This document shows positions 38,364 through 49,374 of a stretch of 64,000 bases of DNA, piece by piece. Origin of the DNA: Phoenix dactylifera (taxonomy: Eukaryota; Streptophyta; Magnoliopsida; Arecales; Arecaceae); the NCBI RefSeq assembly GCF_009389715.1, contig NC_052407.1, forward strand, positions 9,644,475 through 9,708,474, written 5' to 3'. The notes below the pieces were generated by a model. It was given only the letters and a program-made list of their open reading frames with translations. It ran no database searches and was not told the origin of the DNA. Within the stretch, counting starts at the first letter, position 1. Each line of letters opens with the position of its first letter. Position numbers and translations under genes: made by a program.

Positions 38364-38670
38364 ACTTTTATGGTATCAGAGCGGACCCGGCTCATAACCT
38401 ATGTGGACTAGGGGACACTGCAGCACGGATCTATTGGGGCTGACCACGGGCCAATCGTGGTGTTTGTGATTAGATTTGAATAGATATGAACCCTTAGCCT
38501 GACGAGGACGTCAGGGCTTGAACGGGGGGAGTATGTGAGGACCCGTGCGGGCGTGTGTTTAGTCCCACGTCGGTTATTCGCTGGGTAGATCTTGGGTACT
38601 TATACAGGATCAAGGAACCCAAATAATAACTTCCGGCTAGCCATTTTGGGTGAGGTCCTGGGTTGTTACA
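38364..38670 (+). mobile_element. TRIM family 1 internal region and LTR fused to chromovirus LTR
   Basis: ACTTTTA leads into the primer-binding site TGGTATCAGAGC (38371-38382), then TRIM internal sequence as in the copy at 34800-34963, a purine tract GAACGGGGGGAG, and a 137-bp LTR at 38534-38670. This LTR is, by eye, identical to the reversed one at 34964-35100. No TRIM LTR precedes the binding site; the chromovirus LTR takes its place. Confidence 0.8.
38562..38607 (+). promoter_or_regulatory. snRNA-like USE plus TATA box in TRIM LTR
   Basis: GTCCCACGTCG (38562-38572, one mismatch to the plant USE) is followed after 28 bases by TATACA (38601). Centre-to-centre distance is about 36 bases, nearer the three-turn spacing of plant Pol III snRNA genes than the four-turn Pol II spacing. 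Confidence 0.5.
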
Positions 38671-38675
38671 AAAGA

Positions 38676-39858
38676 ATTTACAAAAATTTGCTCTCACTTG
38701 CGGATAAACTCAAAGGATCCTATCATTTTATTGCAAGTAAGGATTTAATATGAACTTAATCTTATCAGAACTTAGATGAAGGGAAATGAAGATTCTTCTT
38801 TGCAAATCTATACAAATATAGATTAAAGTTTAATCCTTATCCTAACTCATATCTAGACAAATTCAGACATGATTTCTATGACTGAAATTACAGTTCAAAT
38901 TTTTACTGGCTGAAAAGCTTTTAGAAAATAATTAGGTTAATTATGGGTCATATGAACCATTTACAGGCAAAATTTTCTCCAAGATAAGGATAGACAAAAA
39001 CTCATTACTGACTATTGCTAATAATCAAAATCACAAACTGACAGTTTTTTCTTCATTTTTTGCATATTCTGATGTGCTCTATATTGCTTCTATTTATTTG
39101 TTAGTTATACAAATGGCAACATCTTTCCTTTGAATGTTTGGAAAGAACTATGTTGGAGTTATTTTTTCAGCATACTAGCAATGGCGAACTATCAGGGCAA
39201 TGGAAGTGGTTAAATTTGTTGTCATACTGCAAAGGACTCTAGAAATACTTTTCTACATTTTTTCTGAAGGTTAAAAGTTAACACAAGCTCATCTCAAATT
39301 GTTTATTGTATTATATGTTTGATTTCATGCTATCATATTTTATTATTCTAAAGATATGTATCTTTTCTATGTATCATCAATTTGATTATGACTTAAATAG
39401 GAGATGTCAACTTTGGTAAGAAGACTCGGAAGAGTATATGATTTAACGACAAAGATACTTCAGAAACTCAAGTCAATCCTTGATTCTCATCTATCTTTTT
39501 GGAAAGCAAGTATGCAAGGATCTTATGAAGTATGCATTATTGACCTGCCTGAGTTAATACATGAACAATTTACAAAATTACTAGATGTTTTCTTTGTCAT
39601 CATCAACCCAATGCACATTCAAAAATTTTAAATTTTTTCTTTCCTTGAGCTATTCTAGCAGCTCTCTTTTCCTTGATCAATACTTTATTTAGAAGCATAT
39701 ATTAATAATGAGGTGGTATTTAATATATGATCCTGAAATTTGAAGAAAAAATCTACTCAATATACACTTTTAAACTTTAAACGATTCTAAATATTCTAAG
39801 AGATATGACAGAAAACATGATTTATGACTACTTAGACATACCTCAAACTCTCTTTTTC
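38676..39858. other. intergenic, nothing recognised
   Basis: AT-rich DNA to the right of the composite element. A 75-codon frame at 39404-39631 begins with a true ATG but has no recognisable content. Confidence 0.55.
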
Positions 39859-40235
39859 AAAAGCAACAATGATTAGCCACCAAGGTAGTAGCCTGGTGGT
39901 AAGGGGGCGATAATTCCGCCCAAGTTGCCCGGGTTCGAAATGCACGGGCGTCGATTAAATTAGGGGACCGGATGCCCCACGCTCGGCTGGCTTGTTGGCG
40001 GTTATGCTTTCCTTCCACTTGTACCAAGGTGGCACTGGGGTGACGTACCCACACGTGAGGCGGTGAACCCAGTGGGGTGAGCCCACGGGTCGGGGAAGGC
40101 ACGCGAAACCTGCGACCTGTATCGAACATTCCCTAGTGGAAGGGGGGGCTCAGTAATGGGGCTGCTACGCGGGTGGGCTGGTCCCTCCCCCTCCCCTCCT
40201 TTCTTTGACCAAAAAAAAAAAAAGCAACAATGATT
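39859..40235 (+). mobile_element. tRNA-derived SINE with 16-bp target duplication
   Basis: AAAAGCAACAATGATT flanks both sides (39859-39874 and 40220-40235). The body starts AGCCACCAAGG. It carries a Pol III A box, TAGCCTGGTGG (39889-39899), and a B box in GGGTTCGAAATGC near 39931. It ends in a CT-rich tract and A13 at 40211-40223. Body length is about 345 bp. Related copies are at 54714-55076 (minus) and 8155-8399 (truncated). The perfect target duplication indicates a fairly recent LINE-driven insertion. Confidence 0.92.
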
Positions 40236-41285
40236 TTCTGTAATCAATGGACAATGGCATTGGTGGTGGGCTACGCAGGCCTTGATTTCTTGGTGGTGAG
40301 AGCCATTACCTGCTTCAGGGGCAAAATAGTATTTTTATAATTATAATTAATTTTTAATTTACATAAATATGAATTTAACTAATGGCATCTACAGAACCCT
40401 CATGTGGAGGGTACTCATGCAAAAATGATATTTATGAAGGTATAGTGCAAATATCAATTTTGTAAGAATATTCATGCAAATTCGAATATTTAAGAGGTTA
40501 TAAATATATATATAATTTTTTTTTGTCAAAATTGAATATTTCTTTCTTTGCTGGAGGTGTTATAGAAATGTGTAGAATGGAGTAAATAAGTTTATGAACG
40601 AATGGATTATATCCAATTGGAAAATAGAAAGATTTGTGAAATTGGGAATTAGACCTTTTATCCCTGGGAAATCTTTAGGTATGAATATATTAAATACCCA
40701 TGGGGCAATTGGTGACATAGTCTCCAAATCTTAAAAATATTTTTTTACCGTATGCACAAATTTAGCCATTTTGTTTGATGAAGCATCCTCAAAGAGCTAC
40801 ATAGGTCGTATCATTTGTTTTTCAAAACCCTATATCTCATTTATCCAATTTGCATATATTGATGTGAAATTATGGTCGTGGAAGGATGAGTGCCTTTTGG
40901 GCTTGCAGTACATTGTATTGCAGCATCTATAATATCTATTGATTATATTCCAACGCGTTCAAATAATTGGCTCATGGAATATGTTGGACATGGGAGATTA
41001 TGCAATGATACCATCTTGAATCCCCTTTATATGGCATGACATTGTGACTTCCAGCTGCTTCATCCAAAAGCCGAAGAGGAACCTAAAAAAAGCAGATCAA
41101 GGGACTCACTTCTTGTTCTAAAGAATTCTCAAGTCCAACTTCCTTTAATAAACCAATATGGAATAAATACATCCATAGAAAGCAGAAAATAAAATATTGG
41201 CAAATTCAGTAGGAATATCTATCAATAATGTTCGTAGAGTAGATCTAATGTGATTAGCCATATATGTATCGCCATCCAATTTGCA
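40236..41285. other. intergenic, nothing recognised
   Basis: AT-rich DNA without coding, RNA or repeat structure that I could identify. Confidence 0.55.
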
Positions 41286-41679
41286 TGTAAAGATCCGTGC
41301 AGATATGTGTTTAGTTCTACTTCTACATCGACTATTCGCTGGGTAAATCTTGGGTACTTATACAAGATCAATAAATCTAAATAATATCTTCCGGCTAGCC
41401 ATTTTGGGTGAGGTTTTAAGTTGTCACAAATGGTATCAAAGCGGACCTGGCCTATAACCTATATGGACTATGAGACATTGCAGTATGGATTCATAGAGGT
41501 TGACTATGGGTCGATCGCGGTGCTTGTGATTAGAATTGAATAGATTTGAACCTTTATTCAGCGTGTATTTAATTCCATATTGGTTATTTGCTGGATAGAT
41601 CTTGTGTGCTTATATAGGATCAAGAAATCCAAATATACTTTCTGGCTAGCTTTTTTGGGTGAGGTATTGAGTTATCACA
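41286..41679 (+). mobile_element. older, internally deleted TRIM family 1 copy
   Basis: LTR at 41286-41428 (TGTAAAGATCC to TTGTCACA), AA, degenerate primer site TGGTATCAAAGC (41431-41442), and internal sequence matching the copies at 34.8 and 38.4 kb. A deletion then removes the purine tract and the first part of the second LTR, which resumes at GTGTATTTAATTCC and ends TATCACA at 41679. Most changes against the younger copies are C to T or G to A, the pattern of decay after cytosine methylation. No target duplication remains. Confidence 0.85.
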
Positions 41680-44600
41680 CTGTTAGCCTTACGTTGTTAG
41701 CCTCTCTATAAATATACCTAATTTCGAAAGACTGTAGAGATGATGTTATTTTCTGGCAGTCCTAGCGAAGTGGATGATAACCATCTAACAGCCATCAAAG
41801 AATCTACTCTTTGCTCCATCACTTTAATACAAGGGTTCGCACCCATTACTTTAAAAGAAGTGTGAGGGTTGGTTCTAGTATTTTTATATTAAGTCAAGGT
41901 TATCTTTCCATTTATGATTTGGAGGACAAAACTGACAGCCCCCTTGTTAGACTTGGACTTCTGAAGGCCATATCAGCTGTCGGTATGGCCATGCATTATT
42001 TAACTGAATTTATATGGTTTTGATTTGTGACCCATAGTCGCATTAAAATGTTATTCTGAACATATGCTGGATTTAAGTTTTACGTGGGTTTGCCATTGTC
42101 CATAAAGGGATTTTTTATTCGATTGGGTTCAATACTGCTGTAACTTATGTCAATTTGCTTATATTATAATCTTCATCAGAAATCAGCTTATTCGAAAATC
42201 CAAAGACTTGTAATTAACTGTTAGAAGTACTCTCTCTTCACCCATCAACTCTTCACAAAATGCCCCTCTCTTATTCCCCTTTTTTCTATAGATTAATGGT
42301 AGGAGAATACCAGATATAAGTAACTAGGCCAAAAACTTGTGCACCACTCCTCAAGGTTTGATCCCATATTCCCCTCCCTAGTTAGAAGAGGCTATACCCC
42401 ACTTTGCAATATCTTAGCATGAAATATGAATTTTCTAGTCCATTGGTTCTCTGTTAACAGAGTTCATGACTAATAACAAGTCACCACTAATTATATTATA
42501 TGCGGTTTGAAATGCAAGTGCAAGTGTTTTACTGTTTAAATGCGTAGTTAATTTACTGCACTCAGTGCTTTAATATATGAAATTTGTGTCCTGCAAAAGG
42601 CTTCTATCACTTCTTCATTCACCATTCTAAAATATAAAATTTCCATTTTATCAGCTGGATGGCTACAGAAAAATTTTGTAGCATAAGAAAAAAAAAATAA
42701 AAAAACTGTGCTCTGAAGCATGCTGCTTTCTGAAACTAGCCTGGTAATAGAACAACTAATAAATGCCAGTTCTGAAAAAAGGTTTCAAATGCGTCAGGTT
42801 GGAGTTATTAGTGGTGGAAGCCAAAACTCAGGTTGTTAGTGGTAGTTTCCATGTGGTCTGATGTTGGTGGTCATTTCTTTTCTTGAAGCTGGTGATTGGT
42901 TTTGCTATTAGTTGTTGCAGCACTGGCAGAATGGATCATTTACTGTCCCTTAACTTAGGTCTCTCTGCACATCCATTTATATTAGGTCCCAAGGTAAACT
43001 CTCAAACCTTAAAGACTGCATTGGTTTATCACAAGAGAATACAGCAAAGCTCAGAGCAATGACAAGAAGTAAAATGTATACAATGCACAAGTGGGTCAGT
43101 TTCAATTTTGTAGAAATGTCGGATTTCTGTGAGTCGACAAGCATAGAGGCAGTTGCAGCATAAACAAACCCAAAAAATTTTGTAGATCCTCGAGTTTTTT
43201 GGACACAAATTCTTCCATAATTTTCCACCATCAAAGAAGACCTTGAAATAGGGTTCAAGGATCTACTTGAGATAACTAAAGCACAACCTTGCCCATGTTT
43301 ATGTCTATGCTCGCTATAGGCTTAGACGATGTTGTTGATTTATGTTTAGCATTGAATGTTGTTAATCATTCAATTTCTTCAGCAACCTAAAAGCTGTTAT
43401 CTGCTTTACACTGTTACATTGATGATATTGGGCGATGAGAGTGTTTAGTGGTTTTTGCTATTTTTTTTGTCAGATCATTAAAAGGGAAAATAAACATGTT
43501 TGAACTTCTGATACATCACTTGTTTTGCATCTAGTGAACATTTTAATTTGTCTAAGACCGGTCCACAAAGATTGTAACTTTATAATCATGCTTGTTTGGC
43601 TCTGCTCGAGCACTAGATCGAAGTAGAAGATAAAATCCTTAATAGAGACTGGTTTTGGATTGTGTTTATCATAAACAATTTTTTGAAAGGTTTCATTTTA
43701 GTTTATTTTAAGGATAACTAGAGTCCTTGAAATGCTGAAGCTGTTGTTCCTTGGAAGGGGAGCAAATGTTAACAATGCATTATGAGATTGTTAAATCCAA
43801 CTGTTGCTGTTGTGACACCAAATGAACAGAAAAGAAGACATCCCGAGTATGACCAAAGACATGCCGACATCAAATCAAGGAATCAAAAAAATCTATGCTG
43901 AAAATTTTTAGGTTCACTTAATAATTTGGATATGTTCTGAATCAGAATAAATTGGAGCCAAATAAAATTGTTCTGATCCAATTTTTGGGAGGTTTCTTTC
44001 CATCCTAGTTCTCAAAAATAAGACTGCCTGACTTGAAGAGTGAACAAAAAAAAGAAGAAAAAAAAACAAATCAACTACTACCTTGGACAGGACCGGCTCA
44101 CACATAACTGATTCAATCCTACCTGTTTTCTGTTGAATCGTTCCTTAGACTTAAAGTTATAGCTTTTTTCTAAAATGATTGATCTTTAATTATGCTTAAC
44201 ACAAGCAGTCGGCCTGTTTGCAGCCATAAATAAAATGGTTCTTTCCAGCCTTTTTGAGCAAAATGATTCCTTCCCATCTCCAGGTTACAGTTGATCACTC
44301 ATCCTTAAGATAGTTATTTCTATGTAACAGGATCACATACTTTAATGAAAAAGGAATCAGGAGTCCTTGGGCTTCTTTCAGGTGTCACTAAGAATGTTTA
44401 AAATGACTACGTACTGCTGAAGCTCAACTGACTAAAACTGTTCAAATACTCTCCATTTTGTCATCTTTCCTACTCCTACTAGCTTAAACGTGATTGCTAT
44501 ATTTTACCTTTTGACAGAATTCAATTACTGCCTCACATATTGTCAATTTTACCATTCGTCGCATTTAACTGTTGAATTTTTTGAATTTTCATGATATTTA

Positions 44601-44928
44601 TAATATATCTGTAGATTTTTAACCTCATTTTATCAGATTATGCATTTGCAAAAGCAAACTATGAAACATTTCTAACAAAATGAAAAAGAAGAAAAATGAA
44701 GTACAATCCTCACAAGAGAAAAAAAAGAAATCCTCTCAAAAAAGAAAAAAATGAAACATTAACTGACCTTCTCATGAAAAATCATGCAGGTTTAATACAT
44801 AGAGCATTATTAAGTGTTGGCCCTATATAGGCCTCTATATAATACATTAGATGTAGGAACCATTCTCAAGCTACAGGCAGAAGGCCATCTGAAAAATTGG
44901 CAAGAAGAGTGGGTGTCTTGGGTATATA
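41680..44928. other. intergenic, no gene recognised
   Basis: AT-rich DNA. The frame at 41811-42023 begins with TTG, and a neighbouring frame reads PSEVDDNHLTAIKEST before stopping; this may be an old coding relic but no family is recognised. The minus-strand frame at 42977-43258 has one hydrophobic stretch and no known motif. Confidence 0.5.
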
Positions 44929-45550
44929 GTGATTGTTGTGGGATGGGTGCTCCAGTTTAGTCCCACATCTGCTAATCAGCGAAAAGGTCTGTGCCTTATA
45001 ATGAGGAGGTGCAAACCTTTCCTCCAGAGGGCCCTTTTGTGGGACAAAACCGTGCGGGTACGGGGATACTCATCGGGCGAGCCCCCAGAACAGGGATACT
45101 CATCGGGCGAGCCCCCGGAACCCAGAGCGGACAATACCTCTGGAAGGGACGCGGATGCTTTCCCTGCTCGGCCGATGTGCGGGCTGGTGCCGGGGTGCAA
45201 ACCCCGCATCAGATGACGCTAGAGGAAGGGCCCCGCCCACGCACAAACCTTCCCGCTGGGGGGGTTGTGTTGTGGGATGGGTGCTCCAGTTTAGTCCCAC
45301 ATCGGCTAATCAGCGGAAAGGTCTGTGCCTTATAATGAGGAGGTGCAAACCTTTCCTCCAGAGGGCCCTTTTGTGGGACAAAACCGTGCGGGCACGGGGA
45401 TACTCATCGGACGAGCCCCCGGAACGGGGATACTCATCGGGCGAGCCCCCGGGACCCAGAGCGGACAATACCTCTGAAAGGGACGCGGCTGCTTTTTCTG
45501 CTCGGCCGGTGTACGGGCTGGTGCCGGGGTGCAAACCCCGCATCAGTGAT
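44929..45550 (+). mobile_element. TRIM family 2, 612 bp, with perfect 5-bp target duplication
   Basis: GTGAT lies on both sides (44929-44933 and 45546-45550). LTRs of 278 bp run 44934-45211 and 45268-45545, each from TGTTGTGGGATGG to CCCCGCATCA. They differ at about 13 positions by eye, mostly transitions. Only 56 bp separate them: GATGACGCTAGAGGAAGGG, a GC-rich core, and a GCTGGGGGGGTTG purine tract. No standard TGG-starting primer site is evident after the first LTR. Each LTR holds a 30-bp tandem repeat, GGGATACTCATCGGGCGAGC, twice. There is no protein and no 5S rRNA-like segment. Confidence 0.9.
45294..45336 (+). promoter_or_regulatory. snRNA-like USE plus TATA box in TRIM family 2 LTR
   Basis: GTCCCACATCG (45294-45304) matches the plant snRNA USE exactly, with TATAAT at 45331 after 26 bases. 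The first LTR has GTCCCACATCT at 44960-44970 and the same TATA box at 44998. Spacing is close to that of plant Pol III snRNA promoters. A TTTT run about 40 bases after the TATA box would stop Pol III early. Confidence 0.55.
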
Positions 45551-46329
45551 CAAAGGACAACTATTCTGAAATTGTGGATGTATCAATCACCTATATCTCA
45601 GATGACTGATCAAGCCTTTGGGGTGAACAAGCAAATATTATAATATATATCTTTGCAACCCCATTAAATATATCTTTAATTACTTAAACCATTGTTCTTT
45701 GAGATTTAGTTGGCCCCATACAAAGCTTCCTAACTAAATTTTCGCCCGGCTTTCAGTAGAAAAGCCATCTGCTTGTTTTTCAAAAAAAAAGAAGAAATCA
45801 TTAGGTTTGACACCCCAACCTCCTCTCTATAAAGTGAGGCTTCCTCCGTTTCCGGGTCCTTCTCAGCCAGCGTATTCAGTCTCCTACCATCCAAACGCTG
45901 CAATATGATGCATGTAAGCTGTTTTTGAGAGTCCAAAGCCTGTCAAGAGCACTAATAAAGGTTTCCCCACTCGCAGAAAGGGACGGGTCTTTTCATGAGA
46001 GCTCGCTCTCGCGAAAGCCATCATTCTCGCCACCTTTGTCGTTATTCATCTAGGCTCAGTTATGGGACGTGGTTTTAGCTTGCTTTGCAGTACCAGCCAT
46101 GGAAGGTGATCAAAACGTGTGACACGTTAGCCCTGATACGGATTCAAGTGGTCCTGATGGAATCATGACTTCTAAACTTGCATATGATCTCCTTGTACCC
46201 ACTTTAACGTGTATCTACGACGTTAACCATGTCTTCCATGTCCTGCCCTAGCCTTTATTCTCCGTTCCACGCTGAGCAAATCAGTAAACCGATCAGCCAC
46301 GGCACTTGCTTGTCCTTTAAAGTCAGTCG
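45551..46329. other. intergenic, possible degenerate retroposon
   Basis: Mostly unremarkable DNA. On the minus strand, 45905-45730 has GATGGTAGGAGACTGAATACG and a T-rich then A-rich ending that could be a decayed tRNA-like retroposon; boundaries are not visible. Confidence 0.35.
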
Positions 46330-46975
46330 TTTAATATTAGTACTTGTTACTAATAAAATTTGAGTTGAGGTCGGTCGGTGCCCGAAATGAATTTAGATCG
46401 GTCGAAACCGACCTACATCAAGGATGGTTGTAATCGAGATACACCGAGGTTGTTCAAAACTGAGAAAGAAGATGGAAGATCAATTTGCAAAGAAGTTTAC
46501 TTGTCTGAAGGTTTTTGATGGAGGATCCTTCAATGCTTGAATTAGTAGGATCTAGAGCAACAGTGAGATTGAGCATAGATGAGTGCTTTAGGCAAAGAGG
46601 GAGCTTGAGAATATCCACTGATCATTCCTATATATAGGACGAAAGCGGTGTCCGTTACCTGATTTATAATTAGAAAGTGGCATAACTGTACAATAATGAC
46701 CTATCTTGTATTAACCGTATGGTAATGACTTTCCACGAGTGACATGCAGCGATAATCGCGTCGATAGTATCTTTCACGCTGTAACCATTGTCAAGATTAT
46801 GATTGCGACTCATTCAATGACCTTTAGCATTACTTCGAAGTAGGATCGACCAAAACGGTACGTTGGCTAATACCGAGGTTATTCACTTCAGTTAATGCCA
46901 AGGTCAAGAAGGTCGGAACAATCAGAGATTAGGATGACCAACATTCACCCCATAAGTACTGTAGTAAGATTTATA
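46330..46975 (+). mobile_element. solo-LTR-like remnant
   Basis: A GC-moderate block with GGAGGATCCTTCAATGCTTGAATTAG, then CTATATATAGGACG as a TATA-like core, and repeated GTCGGTC/GACCGA motifs near both ends, resembles a plant LTR. No primer site, polypurine tract or target duplication was identified. Confidence 0.3.
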
Positions 46976-49364
46976 TTCCATTTTTTATTTGTCATTTTTA
47001 TTTCACTCTAGCAGTACCCTATTTGGCATTTCCAATAATTTTTTATATAAATTTGCATACAAAGGCAATCCCTTACTTTTGAGTCCATGAAGAACTATTC
47101 ATTCCCATTGATCTTATACATTAAAAAGTAGAATTAATGGACTTTTCGTTGGATGAGAGGGAAACTCTCTCTTTATCTAGCATCCCAAAATTCCTTGGTG
47201 ACTTCTTATATAATTGTACATTAGGACAAACTAGTAATCACTCAGAGATATCATGAAAAAATATCATAGTTGATTCTACTATTTCCAACTCCAATAGCTC
47301 CCCCTCAAACTCTTGAGATGGCTTGGTTTTTTGTTGTTTTATATTATGCCTTTGGTCCTAATCACATAGCACACCTACCCATTTGCTTGCTCTAACAATT
47401 GAAAAGTTTGTACAACTTGTGTTCATGATATGTGCAAATGGCATTCAAACCTTGTACAACTTTTCTTATAAAGTACTTAATTTAAATTCTACAATTATGT
47501 TTCTATATATAAATTTTTGCAATCATCTATTAAACTTTGACAATATGTACTATACAACTGCAAAACCATAACAAGGGGTGCTGGCCAGACCCCTTCCTTC
47601 TTATCCTTGAAAAAAGGTGCAAACATGGCAAGGGAAAGTATGATAGCATAATAGGGGCAAAGGCTATTTATATCCCATGGTAAAAAACCATTCCACTTGT
47701 ATTAAAGGAAAAAAAATGGATGCAATTTTTAAAAAATACAACAATTCTTCTTCCTTTTGCAATGTTCTCTTTATTCCAATTAATCCCTTTCCCATTATCA
47801 ATCTTGTGATTTTGCCAAAACTATATGTATTAGAAAGCCAATCATTGAAAGATTTTTTGTGGTGATTGGACTTTTTCTTTGTCAATATGTGAAGCTAATT
47901 AACAATTTAATTGGTTTTGGAGTACATGAACAATCTTGCAAGAACATGAACAAGCTCATAGCAATAAAAAGTTGAGACTTTTTTCTTTTTTCTACCAGTT
48001 CTACTATCAATTTGAAAGAATAGAAATATGACATCATCAACCATCTACCTTCCTTAGAAGCTCTTCCATTAAACTTTGGCCAGATGCTTTCATTTTTTGG
48101 AGTAGAAAACCATGAAGCAACATTTCAACCCCCATCATAATGGCACTGCACAAATTTCATTGTTGACATATTGTTGTCGCTAGAATAGAGCCGTTTGTTT
48201 GCCCAATCCAACTTTTGACTGTACTTTAATTGAAAATTTGAATATTTTTTAATTGAACAAATGAATATTCGTCATAAAGGACATCATTATCTCCCTATTA
48301 CAATGGGAATGGCCTGAAATTAATTAGATGTCCATTGCTAAACATCCAGAGCTCTGCTCGTTATTTCAATTTCTTTTCACGAGTTCTAGCATGAATGGCG
48401 ATTTATGAAAGGAACAATCCACAAATGCATAGAAGAAAATTTGGTTTCTTAACTACCATGCTTAATCGCTTCCATGCATTACACATGCTAGATATGCTGA
48501 ATCTTTAATTTCTTTTTAATTTTGTAATAAATTAGTCATAGTGATCTCAAAACACTAAGAAACCTAATGTACAACCATTATATGACGCAAAAGACCAAGA
48601 AATAATACCTAAAAGTATCTCACAATGCACAAAAATAAAAATAAAAATGGTGCTAGTTCCCAAATTTTGGACATAGTTGACTGTAGCAACCAATATTTTT
48701 GTCTTATGATAAAATAATTTTTCATATATTATAATGTTATTTCTTTTCTATCCATGCTTATGATTATTCATAGAGTGTTAATACAGAAAAATATTTGAAG
48801 TAGTGGAATTAAAGATCTAAAAATATTATAATGTTATATCAGCCATTATTCTAGATCATGTTTGCTCTACAACCATGGAAATAGCTAGGAAGTCGATCTA
48901 TCTCATTTACCTTTCTGGTCCAATGTCTTGAATGATATCAAGTGAATGAAACCTTAATTTAAACTAGCAGCAAAGTGTTAATCTGCTCTAGAAATTGAAA
49001 TTTGAGGAAAAAAGAGAGGAGGAAAGTTGAAAAAAACAAAGGAAAGGAAAAAAAGGAGATGAGCATATATACGAGGCCATGATTTACCATGCGGGGGAGT
49101 TGGTAAGAACATGACGTGACGTTTGGTGATGTGAATCGTCAGGGCGCCATCACATCGGACGGAAACAACGTGGTTGCCTACGTTGTGGGTCCCTTTTTCC
49201 TCTACCACCTTCGCATCAACCGAGCTCTAGCCACCCTCCTGATCTATTCTTCTTTGCTTTCTACCTTCACATATCATTACTAAATTATAGTCTTAATTTA
49301 CATTATCTTAATATAACATGCATCATATTGATGCATAATCCTTTAGTTGCTCATTCTCAATCAC
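46976..49364. other. intergenic upstream region of the ALOG gene
   Basis: AT-rich sequence with no gene. The last 400 bases (48980-49360), including ATGACGTGACG and CACATCGGACGG, may hold regulatory sites for the downstream gene, but none is assigned. Confidence 0.5.
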
Positions 49365-49374
49365 TATATATATA
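49365..49374 (+). promoter_or_regulatory. TATA box of the ALOG gene
   Basis: TATATATATA lies in CACTATATATATACACACC, followed by a CT-rich leader. It implies a transcription start near 49400 and a leader of about 440 bases that is strongly pyrimidine-rich to 49690, including TTTCC repeats at 49611-49636. Confidence 0.55.

Larger units (their letters stand above)
34658..38675. mobile_element. composite retroelement: inverted TRIM LTRs enclosing a chromovirus LTR
   Basis: Order on the plus strand: AAAGA (34658-34662); TRIM LTR reversed (34663-34799); TRIM internal reversed (34800-34963); TRIM LTR reversed (34964-35100); 46 bp of TRIM internal reversed (35101-35146); decayed chromovirus 3' internal DNA (35147-36118); chromovirus LTR (36119-38363); primer-binding site plus TRIM internal forward (38364-38533); TRIM LTR forward (38534-38670); AAAGA (38671-38675). 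Both outer ends are the same LTR terminus, GGTTGTTACA. The inner reversed block 34964-35146 and the forward block 38488-38670 form a 183-bp inverted repeat that I read as identical except for one base. No complete gag or pol is present, so any movement needed proteins supplied in trans. Confidence 0.75.

Noticed and set aside
44934-45545. Cassandra-type TRIM carrying a 5S rRNA segment
   Set aside because: GGATGGGTGCTCC is faintly like part of 5S rRNA, but no A box, intermediate element or C box of a 5S gene is present in the LTR.
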